Positions 21,757-34,300 are shown, counted from the first letter of the stretch. The stretch: 64,000 nucleotides of DNA from Sorghum bicolor (GCF_000003195.3 NC_012876.2:42826396-42890395); one strand, 5' to 3'. Numbers and translations are program-made. Notes: generated by a model from the letters alone, not told the origin.

Positions 21757-22686
21757 CTATGATGCGTCGCCGGAGATGCTAGGAGGTGCGGTCTTCTTCT
21801 TGTAGAGCGGTGACAACTCAAGCTGCTCTCTAAGGCTGTCAACCATCTCCTGGAAGCGATCTAGGGAATCCTGCTGGTCACGTAGCTCCTCCTGTAGATC
21901 ATCATTGGCCATCTGCAGGACATGCATATGCCTAACAGTGGCATCTAAGGGCGTGTCAACCTCCTGCGGGTTCTCGATGGACCAAGTACCAATAGTAGAA
22001 TCATGGCGAGGGAGGAACTTGTACTGGTCTGCTCTGATGGCCTCATAGCGAAGGCCATGGCAGTGACTGTAAGCCATTTGGGCGGCGTCCTCCATGCTGT
22101 CCTGTGCCTCAGCTCGCCTAGCAATGTGACCATGAATGCTCTCTACCATATAGCTGTCATGTGTCTCATTCCCCACTGTGATGGTAAGATCCGACCTCCA
22201 GCATGTGGCCTCATAGGGGTGTGTGTACTCTGCACAGCAGTACCTGATGCCAATCTCCTTATCAGCATAGTAAGTATCCAACATCTCCCTAAGCAAGTTG
22301 TGGAAGTAGGCTGTCTGTGAAGGATACTTGTAGTGGATGGTGGTAGTCCATCCTGGGTCTTCTTCCACAGGACCATCTGGAGACACCACCTCTGGTACAG
22401 CAGGGGCAGCAGGTGCAACTGGTGAAGCTGGTGGTGTAGGTGCAATAGGTGCCACTGGAACAGCTGGTGGAGTGGGTGCAGTGGGTGGAACAAGTGCAGC
22501 TGCTACAGGAGAGTCCATCCAGTTTTCATCATCATCATCCACCTCTGTCACCATCGCTGGGTCCTCTTCATCCATAGGGACAGTCTCGTCGTCTGAGATG
22601 TCCACCACTGGCTGGGACGACTGGGGCGTGAACTGAGAGATGTAGCTCCTGGTGCTGGCGCGGCGAGACCTCGTGACAGGCGGCAT
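21757..22686 (-). CDS. Element T extra ORF upstream of gag (orf0), intact 309 codons
   Basis: Starts ATG (MPPVTRSRRASTRSY), about 170 bp after the PBS, and ends TAG at 21757. The N-terminus is basic. It is followed by an acidic stretch (residues about 30-55), a Pro/Ala/Val-rich linker (about 60-110), a globular-looking part with several Cys, Tyr and Trp (about 115-235; WTTTIHYKYPSQTAY, RYCCAEYTH), and a C-terminal helical stretch likely to form a coiled coil (about 245-290; LQEELRDQQDSLDRFQEMV). I recognise no enzymatic motif. From memory, an extra ORF in this position (orf0) is reported for rice RIRE3/RIRE8-type elements; its role is unknown. It is the only intact frame in T, although gag and pol have decayed. 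Confidence 0.75.
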   Translation of the reverse strand: MPPVTRSRRASTRSYISQFTPQSSQPVVDISDDETVPMDEEDPAMVTEVDDDDENWMDSPVAAALVPPTAPTPPAVPVAPIAPTPPASPVAPAAPAVPEVVSPDGPVEEDPGWTTTIHYKYPSQTAYFHNLLREMLDTYYADKEIGIRYCCAEYTHPYEATCWRSDLTITVGNETHDSYMVESIHGHIARRAEAQDSMEDAAQMAYSHCHGLRYEAIRADQYKFLPRHDSTIGTWSIENPQEVDTPLDATVRHMHVLQMANDDLQEELRDQQDSLDRFQEMVDSLREQLELSPLYKKKTAPPSISGDAS

Positions 22687-22851
22687 CTATAAATTTTATT
22701 TTAAGATTAGATCAACATTTTGGCAATAGAGTAAGTGATATAAGCATAATAAATTTTATAAAATAACAAAAAGTAAGGTAGAAAGCATTAAATAAATAAA
22801 ACAAAGATACTATATCGACCATTGCTACCTAGGCTTGCGTCCTACAGTCAA
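22687..22851 (-). other. Element T leader between PBS and orf0
   Basis: AT-rich untranslated leader, with no gene. Confidence 0.5.
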
Positions 22852-22867
22852 CACGACTTTGATACCA
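22852..22867 (-). other. Element T primer-binding site
   Basis: Minus strand TGGTATCAAAGTCGTG, three bases inside the LTR. TGGTATCA(G/A)AGC is the usual site for initiator tRNA-Met in plant elements. Confidence 0.85.
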
Positions 22868-22870
22868 ATT

Positions 22871-25800
22871 TGTCACACCCAATTTTAAGGAAGAAATTGA
22901 ATGCATAAACTTATGTGCGCCCAGAGATCAATCACACACATAAGTCACAAATTAAATACCATCATCGCAGTGTTTATAACAAACGTAGTTATTACATCAC
23001 AAAGTCTGGTACAACAGCGGAAATATAAATAAGATAATCTAAGATAACTATCTCATGGCCCTCACACAGGAAAGGTTGACTGGTGAAGCACAAGCCTAAT
23101 AGTCCTCCGGGTAGTCCTCATAGCTACCACCATCTGTTACCCATCCGGGATTTTTATCCAAAGAAAAGAAATATACAAGCGTGAGTACATCTCGTACTCC
23201 ACAAGCATAGCATGAGGATTTATGAGGCTCAAACAGGCTAATCTAGGTTTATAGCGTCAGCATTTTAGTAGGTCAGCATTTTATCATTAATTATCATTAG
23301 GTTATTCTTAAGCTCCCAAGTATCCCATATGATCAGTTATCAGAACCATAGTAAGTCATTAAGTCACATTAAAGCATAATTAGACATCATCATGTACCAT
23401 AAAGCCATCAGTATTCAGTTATTCTGTGAGTTTTCCGGGCCGCTCGTGACCGTGAGCACGACTGTTATAACAGTTATACACTCTGCAGAGGATGTGCACT
23501 TTCACCGTGAGTCGTGTTGCCCATATGTCTGGGGTCCGTCGACCCCCAAACACTACCAAGGTGAGCGGGCAGGGTACACTATGAAGCCTTCCATAGGCCT
23601 ATTCTAACCAGTTAGGGCCGCGAGGTTTCCTCGGCAGGCAGATGTAGAAAATCCCCCTTTTCTATGGCACATTTCCATCGCGGCTATACTCATAGAAACA
23701 GGGGCAGCACTACACCCAAAGTGGCAAGCCCCTCTTGTGCCCTTTCGGGTAACCTCTAACGAGTTAGAAGAGATCCTATTACTGAGCTAAAGTCAGAGCC
23801 ATGTGACTCTCCCGGTTGCACTATAAATCCCAGCTTTTGCCGACAGATAAGTCCTTACGGAGGGTCTAGGACAACATGACCAACAGTCATTTGTACCATA
23901 GCCCTATGTTCCATTTATCATAATCATGTTTAAACAATTAACCATGGTTCCATCACTGATTTCAGATCATATATAATTAGAGTTAGAGCACTGGCACTTC
24001 TACCCATATGCAATAAAAACCCTCAGGATCAAGGTAATTGTCATCAACAGCTAGGATGTCCTTATAGTTTGCAATATTATACACATGCAGGGTGAAATGC
24101 TTAAAAATGAGGACAACAAGGTAGGCCCATGCTATACTTGCCTTGGTTCACGTACTCCTGCTGGTCTTGCTGGTCCTGCTGGTCCCCAAAGAGCTCCGGA
24201 CTCCCGAAATACTCCTTACCGTCTGGGCTCGATCAACACATCACAATAATCACGCATACCAAGACAAACATGCAAGAGAACAATTCCTAAAGTTAGAACA
24301 GTACACCAGCAGTAATTAAATTAAATAAAAGTTTTCCAAAATCATCTACGTGCTGCTACGATCACGTCAACGCGAAATTCACGAAAAACGGACTTACGAC
24401 GCGAAAGTTATGTTTTTAACGGGATTTCAACAGCAATCTATGGACTTGTAATTAACTAGGAAATCTAACAGTGGTAAACCTAAACAACAGTGGTACCAAC
24501 CTGAAGCTTACGAAATTACGAAACTAACGCAACTTGAACGGATCGATTCGGAGTTCAAACGACGATTTTATAGCTAAAACAATACGGTGGCAATTCTGTA
24601 AATGAAGCAGAGTTTAAACGAATTTAAATAAATAAATTAAATCCTGGAAAATCCCTCTGGCCGAGGACTGCGCGCGCGAAAAAAATGGGATTCCTGGGGG
24701 GCTCTTTAACAAAATATCATACGAAGGGGTATCAAGAGATTCTGGCCGTTGGATCAAGCTTGAACGCGCTGGATTAAAAGAAAAAAGAAAAAAACAGAGA
24801 GAGAGGAAGAGGGATGGCGCACAGGCCAGAGTCGGAGAAGAATATGGTGCCCACCATGGCCGGCCGCCTGAAGCTCGCCGGAGATGAGGTGCTACGTGCA
24901 TGGTTTTCGATTCCGAAAGCACTAGGAGAGAGAGGAGAGCAATGCGAGTCCGTTCCAAACCATAAACGCGGTCGAGGAGGCGGTTTTCGAGAAGGTTCAC
25001 GGTGGCGCCATGAACATCCCGTCGGAGCTCGCGGAACTGGGACTCCAGGCCACGATTGACCAAACCGAGCGCACAGGGAGGAAGAGGGAGGCAAGGCGAA
25101 CTCGCTAGAACACTTGGCGCGGCTGTGGAAGGTCCTGCGCGGCACGCGCCATGGCCGGCGGCCATGGAGCTCGCCGGAGCTCCGCGGACAGTACGGAGGA
25201 GTGCGCCGTTTCACGAGAAAAATAGACGGGGAGGAAGCGGGAGAGGAGGGGAGCTCAACAGCGCAAAGAATGGAGGCGGAGAAGGCTCGAATCGGCGGGA
25301 TGGCACGCGACGGTCGCGGTGGTCACCAACGGCGGTTTTTTTACTGCCCAGGCGCTCGGTTGCGGCTACGAGTGCAGGAATGAGGAGGGGGAGAGGGGAG
25401 CGGGGTCGGCAACAACTCTAAGTCGCGAGAGATCGAGAGACGTGGGCGTGGGCGCGGCATCGTGGGAGTGGGCGCCGGTTTCAGCTTCCTGTGCGCGAGA
25501 ACAGGAGGGAACGGTTGGGGGAGGAGGATAGAGCTGACAAGTGGGCCCAACTCGTTAATGGAAGAGAGAGGGAGTTAGGCTGCTGGAATTGGGCCAAGCA
25601 GGCCGAAAATGAGAGGGAAGGGAGAGAGATGGATTTCCCTTTTTTTATTTTTTCCAACTTGTTTTCAAAAGCATTTACAAATTTGAATTTTGAACAAAAT
25701 TTTCTTTTGCATAAATTCACACATCACAAAATTTAATGCTGCAGCATGAATGCATCAACGTGTTACTAATTTCTTATTAAATTTTAATTTCCCAAAGTTT

Positions 25801-25889
25801 ATTTATTTTCCTATATTTTTATGCTCACAAAATTATTTAATAAAGTTAAATTCATCTATTTTTAAAAGAGCCAAATTTTGGGTGTTACA
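22871..25889 (-). repeat. Element T 5' LTR (complete, 3019 bp)
   Basis: On the plus strand TGTCACACCC to GGGTGTTACA. It pairs with 385-2029 plus 15644-16559. The block 23430-23880 is conserved with the LTR of element A (28230-28680) in opposite orientation. A GC-rich part at about 24800-25540 gives long non-genic ORFs. Confidence 0.93.
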
Positions 25890-28032
25890 GTTTGTCTCCG
25901 GTGTATCTTTGTCGTTTTTTTAATCGGGTTCCGACATTCTCGATCTTAATTTTTTCATTTGGAGTTTTACAAGATCCCCAAATTCTGCTCTAAATCATTT
26001 GTTTGAGTTCATCTTCCATCAATCGATCTATAGAAACTTATCGGGAATAATTTGAATATTTTCCTGGAATTTATTTTCACTTGACTCTAAGCATAATGTA
26101 AATTTTGCTGATTCAAATTATCTTATGATGAGCTCCAAATACTTTATTTGGTTTCCTCATATTCCATAATGTCTTCGAGATTTTTCCATGAATTTTCGGA
26201 GGCTTCAGAGTATTTTTGGTGACTCATATAGTAATTCTAAATTTTCTAAAATTATTTTTAGTCATTAAATTCATTAATTCTGAAAATAATAAACCCTAAT
26301 CCTCTTTCAACTTGTCTCAACTCTCAAGCCTTATATATAAATCCCATTCATCCATGGCGCCGTCATCAAGTCTTTGATCCACGCCGCCGCCTCGTCTTGC
26401 ATCCTAGCCACCCAAGATTTGTGTCATCTTTCTCCAAGTCTGATCACCTTCAACTCTCACGAAGTCACCGATGATGATCCAGCATGCCTTCTCACGGACA
26501 AAGTAACAAGGGTGTATGAGTCCATTCGAAGCTTTTCCATTAACCTACGAAACGTGCCCTAGGGCATGAATCCATTATCGCCTACACAGCGATGTCTACC
26601 TTCAAGCGCTGCTGTTTCGTTTCCTCGCCGCAATCAAGACTGGAGACTTTATGTGACGCCGAGGTTTCCTAGAGCCAGCCCCTGCGATCTCCAGCCCCTG
26701 CCATGCCGACGCCACTAGTCCATCGTCACTTGGAGCTTTGTACCGCCATCCGCGCTTTGTTAAAAGCCATTGTCAATCTCCAAGATGGATGAATAGAGCT
26801 GCTAGCTTGCTAGTCGGGGCCTGCCACACCATCGCCCTACTGGACTCATCATCTTCTCCGGCCAACAAACGAGCTCGTCGTCTCCGGCCATCTCCCGTCA
26901 CCGACATCACCTCACCGTCGTTTGAGAGCCCCACTCAACACCTTGTGTATGTGCCGCCTGGCCGACACCCAAGCCGCCTTTGGCCCCTGCGCTGGTTGGC
27001 GAGGCCGAATCAGCCATGGCCTGATCTGTACGTGCTCAAGGTAATAAGAAGAGGTATTTATAAAATTGCCACCCGTTCGTAATTTTCGTAGTTTAATCAT
27101 CTTAACTCCGATTCGGTTCATTCAAGTTGCGTTAGATTTGTGTTATCGTGCTCTATGCTGTAGTGTTAACAATTATGATGTCACTCAATTATGAATTTCT
27201 TTGATTCAAATGTAATTTGATTAATGTTTATTTAGTAGCTTTCTAATTACAAGCAATGTATGGATTAGATCCTGTTCTTGTTGCTTTGCCATCGTTTCGA
27301 CTAAAGATACATATTAGCAATGATGTTTAGCCTGTCACATATTTCTCTATATGTTGTTGAATATTAAATTGATTAATACATACGTAACCAATTTTATAAT
27401 TAAGAGCAATTGTAATTAAACATCGATCTTTCATAAATGAACTCCAATTTGAATTGATTAATGTTAATACATACATTTATAATTATAATAATTTAGTTAG
27501 ATCAAACGTGCTCCTTCCACAAATGTTTACACACTTATTTCTTTTGCAAAGATAAAGCTTGGCTTGTGGAATAAATTATGTGAACATTTAGAAAATAAAA
27601 TATGAATAGTTTTAACTCGGTTTTATATTTAAATGTGTTATTTAATCTAGATTAATAATTTTTCTACGATTTTATTGAACTAAAATAAACGAAGCTTGTA
27701 GTCTTTTCTTTCTGTTGCAATATAAAGTCCCGTTATTGGTTTCTTTATAATGATAGTTTCTTTATCGGTGTCTCTTGCGCTCTCGTGACCGTAGTAACTA
27801 GTTGTCTTTTAGTATGTTGCTTAATCTTGTGTGGTGTACTATTCTTAGATGTTTCAGTTTGTTGCTTGTATGTTTGCTTATGTGTGGTGCTTGCTACGAG
27901 TAGACAAGAGCCATTTATGGACGCTGAAGATCAGAAGATGATCACCGAAAGCTAACGGTGTGAGAATTCAACAATTGGATTAAGGCAAGTATAACTTGAG
28001 ACTATCATTGCTACCTACACATTTATAATTAC

Positions 28033-28052
28033 ATATATATATATATATATAT
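28033..28052. repeat. (AT)n microsatellite
   Basis: Ten AT dinucleotides inside the element A LTR. Confidence 0.9.
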
Positions 28053-28925
28053 CATATGCATGTGTCCACCTTGACGACCTTAGCAAAATTATAGATGATT
28101 GTTACCCTGGATTCCTTGTTACCTATTTGATAAGCATTTGGTGTAGTTATGCTAGTGCTTGATGTAATCCATGATCTTGTAATATGATTAATAGCTATGC
28201 AATGAACGTTAAAAGATGACTGATAACCATATGAGATCTTATCTGTAAGTGATCATCGGGATAACAGTGCAACCATGAGGGCTATAATGGCTCTGGCTTT
28301 AGCTCAGTATGAATACTTTTTCTAGCTTGTTAGAGGTTACCCGTAAGGGCGCCAGAGGGGCTTACCGACACGAGTATAGTGTGAGTCTCTGTCCTTATGT
28401 GTATAGGCTGCGCGTCATTATGCCATTTGGAAGGGGGGCTCTATATCTGCTCGTCCGGGAAACCTTGCGGCCCTAACATGTTAGACGAACTTTTGAAAGG
28501 CTTCATAGTGATGCCTACCGACCTCCCTCGGAAGGGGGTTAAGAGATTAGTTACCTCAGGCTAAAGGGTAAATCATGACTTATGAGTAAAGATGTACAAC
28601 CTCTACAGAGTGTTAAAACTAGTATACTAGCCGAGCTCATGGTCAGTAGCGGCCTTGGGGATTCTTATATTAAAGATGATGACGCTAATTAAGTTATTAT
28701 GTTCATTTATTTATCGTTTATGCTATGAATTAATTATGCTTACATTTAATCATGTGATTATGGAATTATTTATGCTACCTTGACACTTGCTATTTAATTA
28801 TGAACATGCTATCCCTATATAAAAGTTAACTGCAGTTAAACCAGTGTCAGCTGTTTGAGAGTTATGAACCCCTGGTTATACTTGTTGAGTACGACATGTG
28901 CTCACCTTTGCAATTTTCCACCACT

Positions 28926-28930
28926 CCAGT
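28926..28930. repeat. Target-site duplication of element L (left copy)
   Basis: CCAGT at 28926-28930 and 51075-51079 flanks element L exactly. Joining the two sides restores continuous A LTR. Confidence 0.9.
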
Positions 28931-30013
28931 TGAAGAGTCGAGATGGCGGACTAGAGAGGCGTGAATAGTCCTTTCTAAAATTTATTACGCTGGCTAACCG
29001 AAAACAAATGCGGAATTAAAACTATCAGTCTAGCCAAGACTACACCCCTCTATCTAAGTTCTCTAGCACCTTGAAAAGATCCTAAACAAGCAAGCAAGGT
29101 GCTACCTTAGCAAGAGCTCACCTAACCAATTCTAGGAGCAAGGTCACACAAACCTATGCAACTAGTACTTTGCAAACCGGGGGAGCTCCTACTCAAACTA
29201 GTGAGGCAAAGCGCACAAAGCCTAAGCTCACTAGCAAGCTCAATAACAAGGCAACTAATGACAAATTAGAGAGCGCAAATTACTTAGCTACACAAACTAA
29301 GCAAAGTGACTAACAAGGTTACACAAACCGAATTAGCCACGCAAGGGGAACTACTTCTAGCTACACAAGCAAGAAGGTAACTAGCAAGCTACACAAGCTT
29401 AACTAATTACAAAAGCAACTACACAAGCACAAGTATATAATTAAAGTAAATACAAGCTCGTGTATAGCGAATGCAAACCACCGAGAAGAGTAGACAATGT
29501 TGACACGGTGATTTTTACCGAGGTTCACTTGGTTGCCACCAAGCTACGTCCTCGTTGTGGCGATACACCCACTTGATGGATCACGAGCTAATTGGCATTC
29601 CAAAGCCAAACCCTCAGCGGGTGCCGCACATCCACTCTCAAGATGGGGATCCTCCAAGCCACAAGCAATCCACTAGAGTTGCTCTTCGCGATCCCCGCAG
29701 GGTGAGCACCGTACCCCTCACAATCTCTTCTCTGGAGCACCGCACAATCTCCTTGCGTGCTTCGATGGAGTCACAAGCCACCAAACCGTCTAGGAGGTGG
29801 CAACCTCCAAGAGTAACAAGCACCACCGGCTTGCAACATGAATACCTAGTGCCAATTGATGCAATCTCTCAATGCAACGCACTAGTATCACTCACTCGCT
29901 ATTGATTCGCACTCTTGCAAGCACAAGTGAGTTAGAGGCTTTCCTAGCACTCCCCAAGCATGGACACTAAGTCCCAAGGGTGCTCAGCACTTGCCAAGGC
30001 CGGCCACAACTTC

Positions 30014-30021
30014 TATTTATA
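30014..30021 (-). promoter_or_regulatory. Element L LTR TATA box
   Basis: Minus-strand TATAAATA in the context GGGGCTATAAATAGAAG. The equivalent in the 5' LTR is 49860-49867. It sits directly downstream of the palindrome cluster. Confidence 0.65.
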
Positions 30022-30064
30022 GCCCCAAGGGCTAAACTATCCGTTACCCTTCACTGCGCAAAAG

Positions 30065-30560
30065 TCGACCACACCGGACGCGTCCTAGTTCACACCGGAC
30101 GCGTCCGGTATTGACCACACCAGCGTCCGGTGCTCTTGACCGTTAGAAAACTAGTCGTTGCCTCTGACACTGATAGGGCACCGGACTCTAGCTTTTGAAA
30201 TACTGGACGCGTCCGGTGTCACACCGGACCCGTCCGGTATGCACCGGACGCAAACTCAGAGAGCATCGCAAAACTTGAACCAACACCGGTCGCCACACCG
30301 GACACACACACCGGACGGTCCGGTGTGCACCAGACTCACACCCAGAGAGCTCTGCAAGAGGAGTTTGCACCGGACGCTAACTCGGACGCGTCCTAGTTCA
30401 CACCGGACGCATCCGGTGTGCACCGGACGCAAACTCAGAGAGTTTCACCGAGAAACGAACTCACCGGACGAGGCACACCGGACCCTACGCGAAAACTGTT
30501 TCCGCGTCCGGTGCCTCAACTCGGACGCGTTCGACATCATACCGGACGCGTCCGGCCTGA
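30065..30560. repeat. Palindromic ACCGGACGCGTCCGGT cluster in U3 (3' LTR)
   Basis: More than a dozen ACCGGAC or GTCCGGT half-sites, several forming the full 16-bp palindrome, within 500 bp just upstream (minus strand) of the TATA box. It is CpG-rich against an AT-rich LTR. Compared with the 5' LTR copy, this one carries extra repeat units of about 41 and 25 bp. Confidence 0.8.
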
Positions 30561-31290
30561 AAGCCTGCGCGAAAAGTTTCTCAACTTCTACCCTTGCTTC
30601 CATGTGCCAACACCAAAGTGTCTCCACACTTGTGCACGTGTGTTAGCATTTTCACAACCATTTTTCAAGGGAGTTAGCCTCTCAACTTGCCACGCCACTC
30701 GATCCTAACACGTATGCAAAGTTAGATCGCTCAAGTGGCACTAGATGACCGATATGCAAACAAGTTTGCCCCTCTTGATAGTACGGCCATCTATCCTAAA
30801 TCCGGTCATAAACTTCTCTACACACCTATGACCGATGAAATGGAAATGCCCTAGGTTATACCTTTGCCTTGCGCTTTGCATTTCATCTCCTCCAATGTTG
30901 ATGCAACACATGCACCAACCAATCACCAAAAGATATGATCCACTTCATATCATCATGTGATCATATTGGTTCATCGATCTTGACCTCACTTGCTCTTCAC
31001 CGTTGCCTCGGTCCATCGGCGCCAAGTCTTGCTCAAGCTTCACCGTCACACGCGGTCCCTCGCTTCAAAGCCTTCGACTTGCCCTTCACTCTTGCAACCG
31101 GTCCATCGAGCTAAGCCTCATCTTGATCTTCTCCACCTTGGTCACATGACTCCATGTCATGTCTCATATGCAATGAGCTCCTCCATCATCATATCATCAC
31201 CTGTGGACTAATCTCCTGTGTATCTCACATAAACACTATTAGTCCACCTAAGTTGTCACTCAATTACCAAAACCACACAAGGACCTTTTA

Positions 31291-31305
31291 ATCTCCCCCT
31301 TTTTG
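31291..31305 (-). other. Element L polypurine tract
   Basis: Minus strand CAAAAAGGGGGAGAT abuts the LTR start TAAAAGGTCC. It is a purine run of the usual kind for Copia-type elements. Confidence 0.8.
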
Positions 31306-34300
31306 GTAATTGATGACAACTCTACAAAGATATGGATTTTAAGCTTTTTCAAGCTAGCACTTCACACAAGTGTAAATTGCTAACTTGGTTTGGATTTTAT
31401 GCTACTTATCCAACATTTAAGCTCTATGTCAAGATTTGGATAAGCACCATAAAACCCTAAAAAGTGCTAAGGTGTATAGAATAAACCTTTGTAGCTCGAT
31501 ACCAAATTCGATAGCATTTGAAGCATTCAATGTACACCATCCTTAGCACCATGTGTAGCTAGACAACAAAAACACTAGAAACCCCGTGAGATCAACATTA
31601 AAAGCAAGGGTCTAGTCTTTACTTGAAGAACACAAGTCTAGCTACCAACCTATGCATGCTAGTTATCATATCATCAATCAAGTTCTATAACTAGCATACT
31701 CCACACAAGCATGCATATTGTATTTAAAGACTTATGCAATGCAAGCAAGCACATGAATATGCCCATATCAAATGCAAACAATCAATGTTCATGAGCTTGC
31801 TCCCCCCTACTTGTGTGCTTCTCTTTTGTCCAAGAATTTTGATCCAACTCTTTTCCTTAATGTTGCTCCCTTGTCCATGTCCATCTTTGATATTTCCCCT
31901 TTGAAACATATCTTTTGTTGTCCAACTTATCCCATGATCATATCTTTGTTCCAACTTCTCCCCCTTTGTCATCAATTTCCATAAAAGGTATAATACCAAT
32001 TAAATAAATTGATACCAATTGAAAAAGTGTGAATCTCATTGCGACAAAGGATTGCATTGGGATAGATGGTTGAGGCTTGAATCTTGCATTTTTTATGGAC
32101 ATCACCATGTGTTGGAATGACATTACTTGAATTGCTCTTGAGATACCACATAGGATCTTTGACCTTGATACCATTTGGTGGGGCAACTCCCCCTATGTCA
32201 TAGCATGGGTCATTCACTTGTCAATCTTGTTGGTGAGGGAACTTTCTTCACTTGATGATCACTTAAAGTTGAGGATCACTTGTGGAACCACCTTCTTGTA
32301 TGATAGATACCATATGTATAAATGTGATATCATTTGAAATATCTTGTCCGATACCATATGGGGTACTTCTACCAATTAAGGTCTTCTAGTATGGAACCAC
32401 TTGTTTGCTATCTTGAACATTTGCTATCATCATGAGTACCATTTGTTGGATACCAATTGAAGAAACATTTAAGTCTAGATATCCACTTGCATTGTTGTCT
32501 TATTCTTGTACTCTAATCATCATGAGCTTCTAAATGTTGACTTGAACTAAGTTGATTTGCTAAAGCTTCTAAGTCCGGTTTGAACCAATGACAAGCTTTT
32601 TCACACCTCACATTAAGGGTTATCTTGCCAATGTTGTACTTGTCACTTGTTAACAATCCAAAATAGATCAAGTACTTGGGTTCACTAGCTCATGAATAAA
32701 CTCATATACATACCACTAGATCAATTAATCATTCAAGCAATAGTGGTAGGTTATGAATTGAAAACTTTTCATTTGTTATGCATGATCCTAATAAGCATGT
32801 ACTATATGCACTAACCGCATACTAGTAAGGTATGAAATGATCATGCACATTACAATGATACCTTTGCTATCTTGGAGTAGAGGATAGTCAATAAGATTCC
32901 AATTTAGCTCCAAATAGCAATGTGAAGTCCAATTAATAAGCTTGGTGAAGACCAATTATAAATGCCAATTGATAGATCAAATCTTCACCCATATGAAATG
33001 AAAACGACTTTATGATCAAGTGCACTATGTTGTTGTGGTTGGCTTGCTTCATCTTATCTTGATTATTGCTTGCATGAGAGAACTAATAAGAATACCACTT
33101 GAACAACATGACTAGCTCTCTTTTGGGTGTTGCTTGCTCTCTTGATCAATCCTTTTGATTGCTTCAACTAAGCATCTCAAATGTCCTTTAGATCACCACT
33201 TCCATCTTAGCCTTCCAAGCACCATACTTGGTTTACCCACTCCTCGGGCGGCATGCCCCTCACATAGGGAGAAGTGACCTCTCTCCAAAGAACTATTTTT
33301 GATACTCACTTGAATTGCTTTGATTGATTGATTCAAGTGATGGACTTAATGTGATGAGTAACCAAGAATCCTTCTTTAAGTCCTTTTCTTCCTACTTGTT
33401 TAAGTCCTTTTCTTTCTACCAAATGATCTCAAATAGTCACTAGAACTTAAACTTCATCTTCATCTTGAGTTTGATCTTGATGTTCAATTTGAGTACTAAA
33501 ATGTGTATACCAAGTACATTCCACAATCAAATGACCTTGTACTCATTACTTGTCATGCTTCTAGATCAATTCAAAACCAAACTCAGGTGCCTCAAATACT
33601 TATAATCATATTTCCAACTTGAGCACCTTTCAATTGAAGTGACTCTAGATCAATCCAATAATTGTCACTTTTCTGGCAGATTCTGTATCCTTTAAAGAAA
33701 TATCCATATCTCACAACAGATCCAAATACCACAAAATTTGGTGGAGATGTGATTTACTAAGTCGTCTAGCAGCTGTAAAAATTTGATCTTCATTTGACTT
33801 ATAGATTCCTACCAGATTTCAATTCTTCCACCACTGTTGCATGCTGAAAACTGCTGCACTATAGCTGATAAGATACACTACAAAACTAGAGTATCCCTTA
33901 TGCAATATTCATGAAATTTCTACAGCATCTTCTATGATAAGTGCACAGCATGCATACCAAAGTTCAAGCCATTCCAATAAGATTTGATCACTCAAACACA
34001 GACTTGATCTCAGCTAGCTCAGATTTTCAATGTTGGACAGATTTCAAGCAATTGAGCTATACTTGTTCAATTTGAATCAAACTTGAAATCAACTTGATTG
34101 AATGCATTCACAAGACATATATCAATTCAATACACTTACTAAAAGTCATCTCATGAACTTATCCAACCCAAATCAATCCAAACTTGATTACTAAGCATTT
34201 AATCCATTCAAACATCTTATAGCAAGCAACATTGCATATATATCCAATTCAATCAACTTATATGCACCCAAATGAATGTGATCAACAAAGATATATCTTG

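Larger units (their letters stand above)
385..25889 (-). mobile_element. Element T: Tekay/Del-type chromovirus, complete, with nested Tat1
   Basis: Full-length Ty3/gypsy element on the minus strand. Its 5' LTR is 22871-25889 (3019 bp). Its 3' LTR is 385-2029 plus 15644-16559, split by Tat1. Internal order on the minus strand is PBS, extra ORF (orf0), gag, protease, RT, RNase H, integrase, chromodomain, PPT. The C-terminal chromodomain and the long LTRs indicate the Tekay/Del lineage; rice RIRE3/RIRE8 are the relatives I recall. It is flanked by GTTTG duplications. The two LTRs look about 98% identical by eye over the first several hundred bases, so this is a fairly recent insertion. Gag and pol contain frameshifts and stops, while orf0 is intact. 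Confidence 0.9.
25890..28930 (+). repeat. Element A 3' LTR, segment 2 of 3
   Basis: Continues segment 1 after the GTTTG duplication of T. It aligns in reverse with LTR B (51362-54182) up to about 28105. It includes a GC-rich stretch (26340-27040) with chance ORFs, an (AT)n tract at 28033-28052, and at 28230-28680 a block conserved with the LTR of T. It ends with CCAGT (28926-28930), the target duplication of element L. Confidence 0.85.
28931..31290 (-). repeat. Element L 3' LTR (2360 bp)
   Basis: Matches 36592-37031 plus 49211-51074 at roughly 96-97% by eye. It has a promoter-like TATAAATA on the minus strand at 30014-30021 and, upstream of it, a cluster of ACCGGAC/GTCCGGT palindromes (30065-30560). 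ORFs in it are not coding. Confidence 0.9.

Noticed and set aside
26374..27082. GC-rich ORFs in the element A LTR that look like an exon
   Set aside because: The segment is LTR with diverged counterparts in B; the frames are not conserved there.
28931..29500. Segment repeated at 36592-37031, first read as a DNA transposon end
   Set aside because: It is the LTR of element L: both copies adjoin PBS or PPT and the element has 5-bp CCAGT duplications, with no terminal inverted repeats of transposon length.
30158..30646. 162-codon ORF over the palindrome cluster
   Set aside because: The repetitive HRTxTR-type translation comes from the palindromic repeats; the 5' LTR copy has indels that break the frame.
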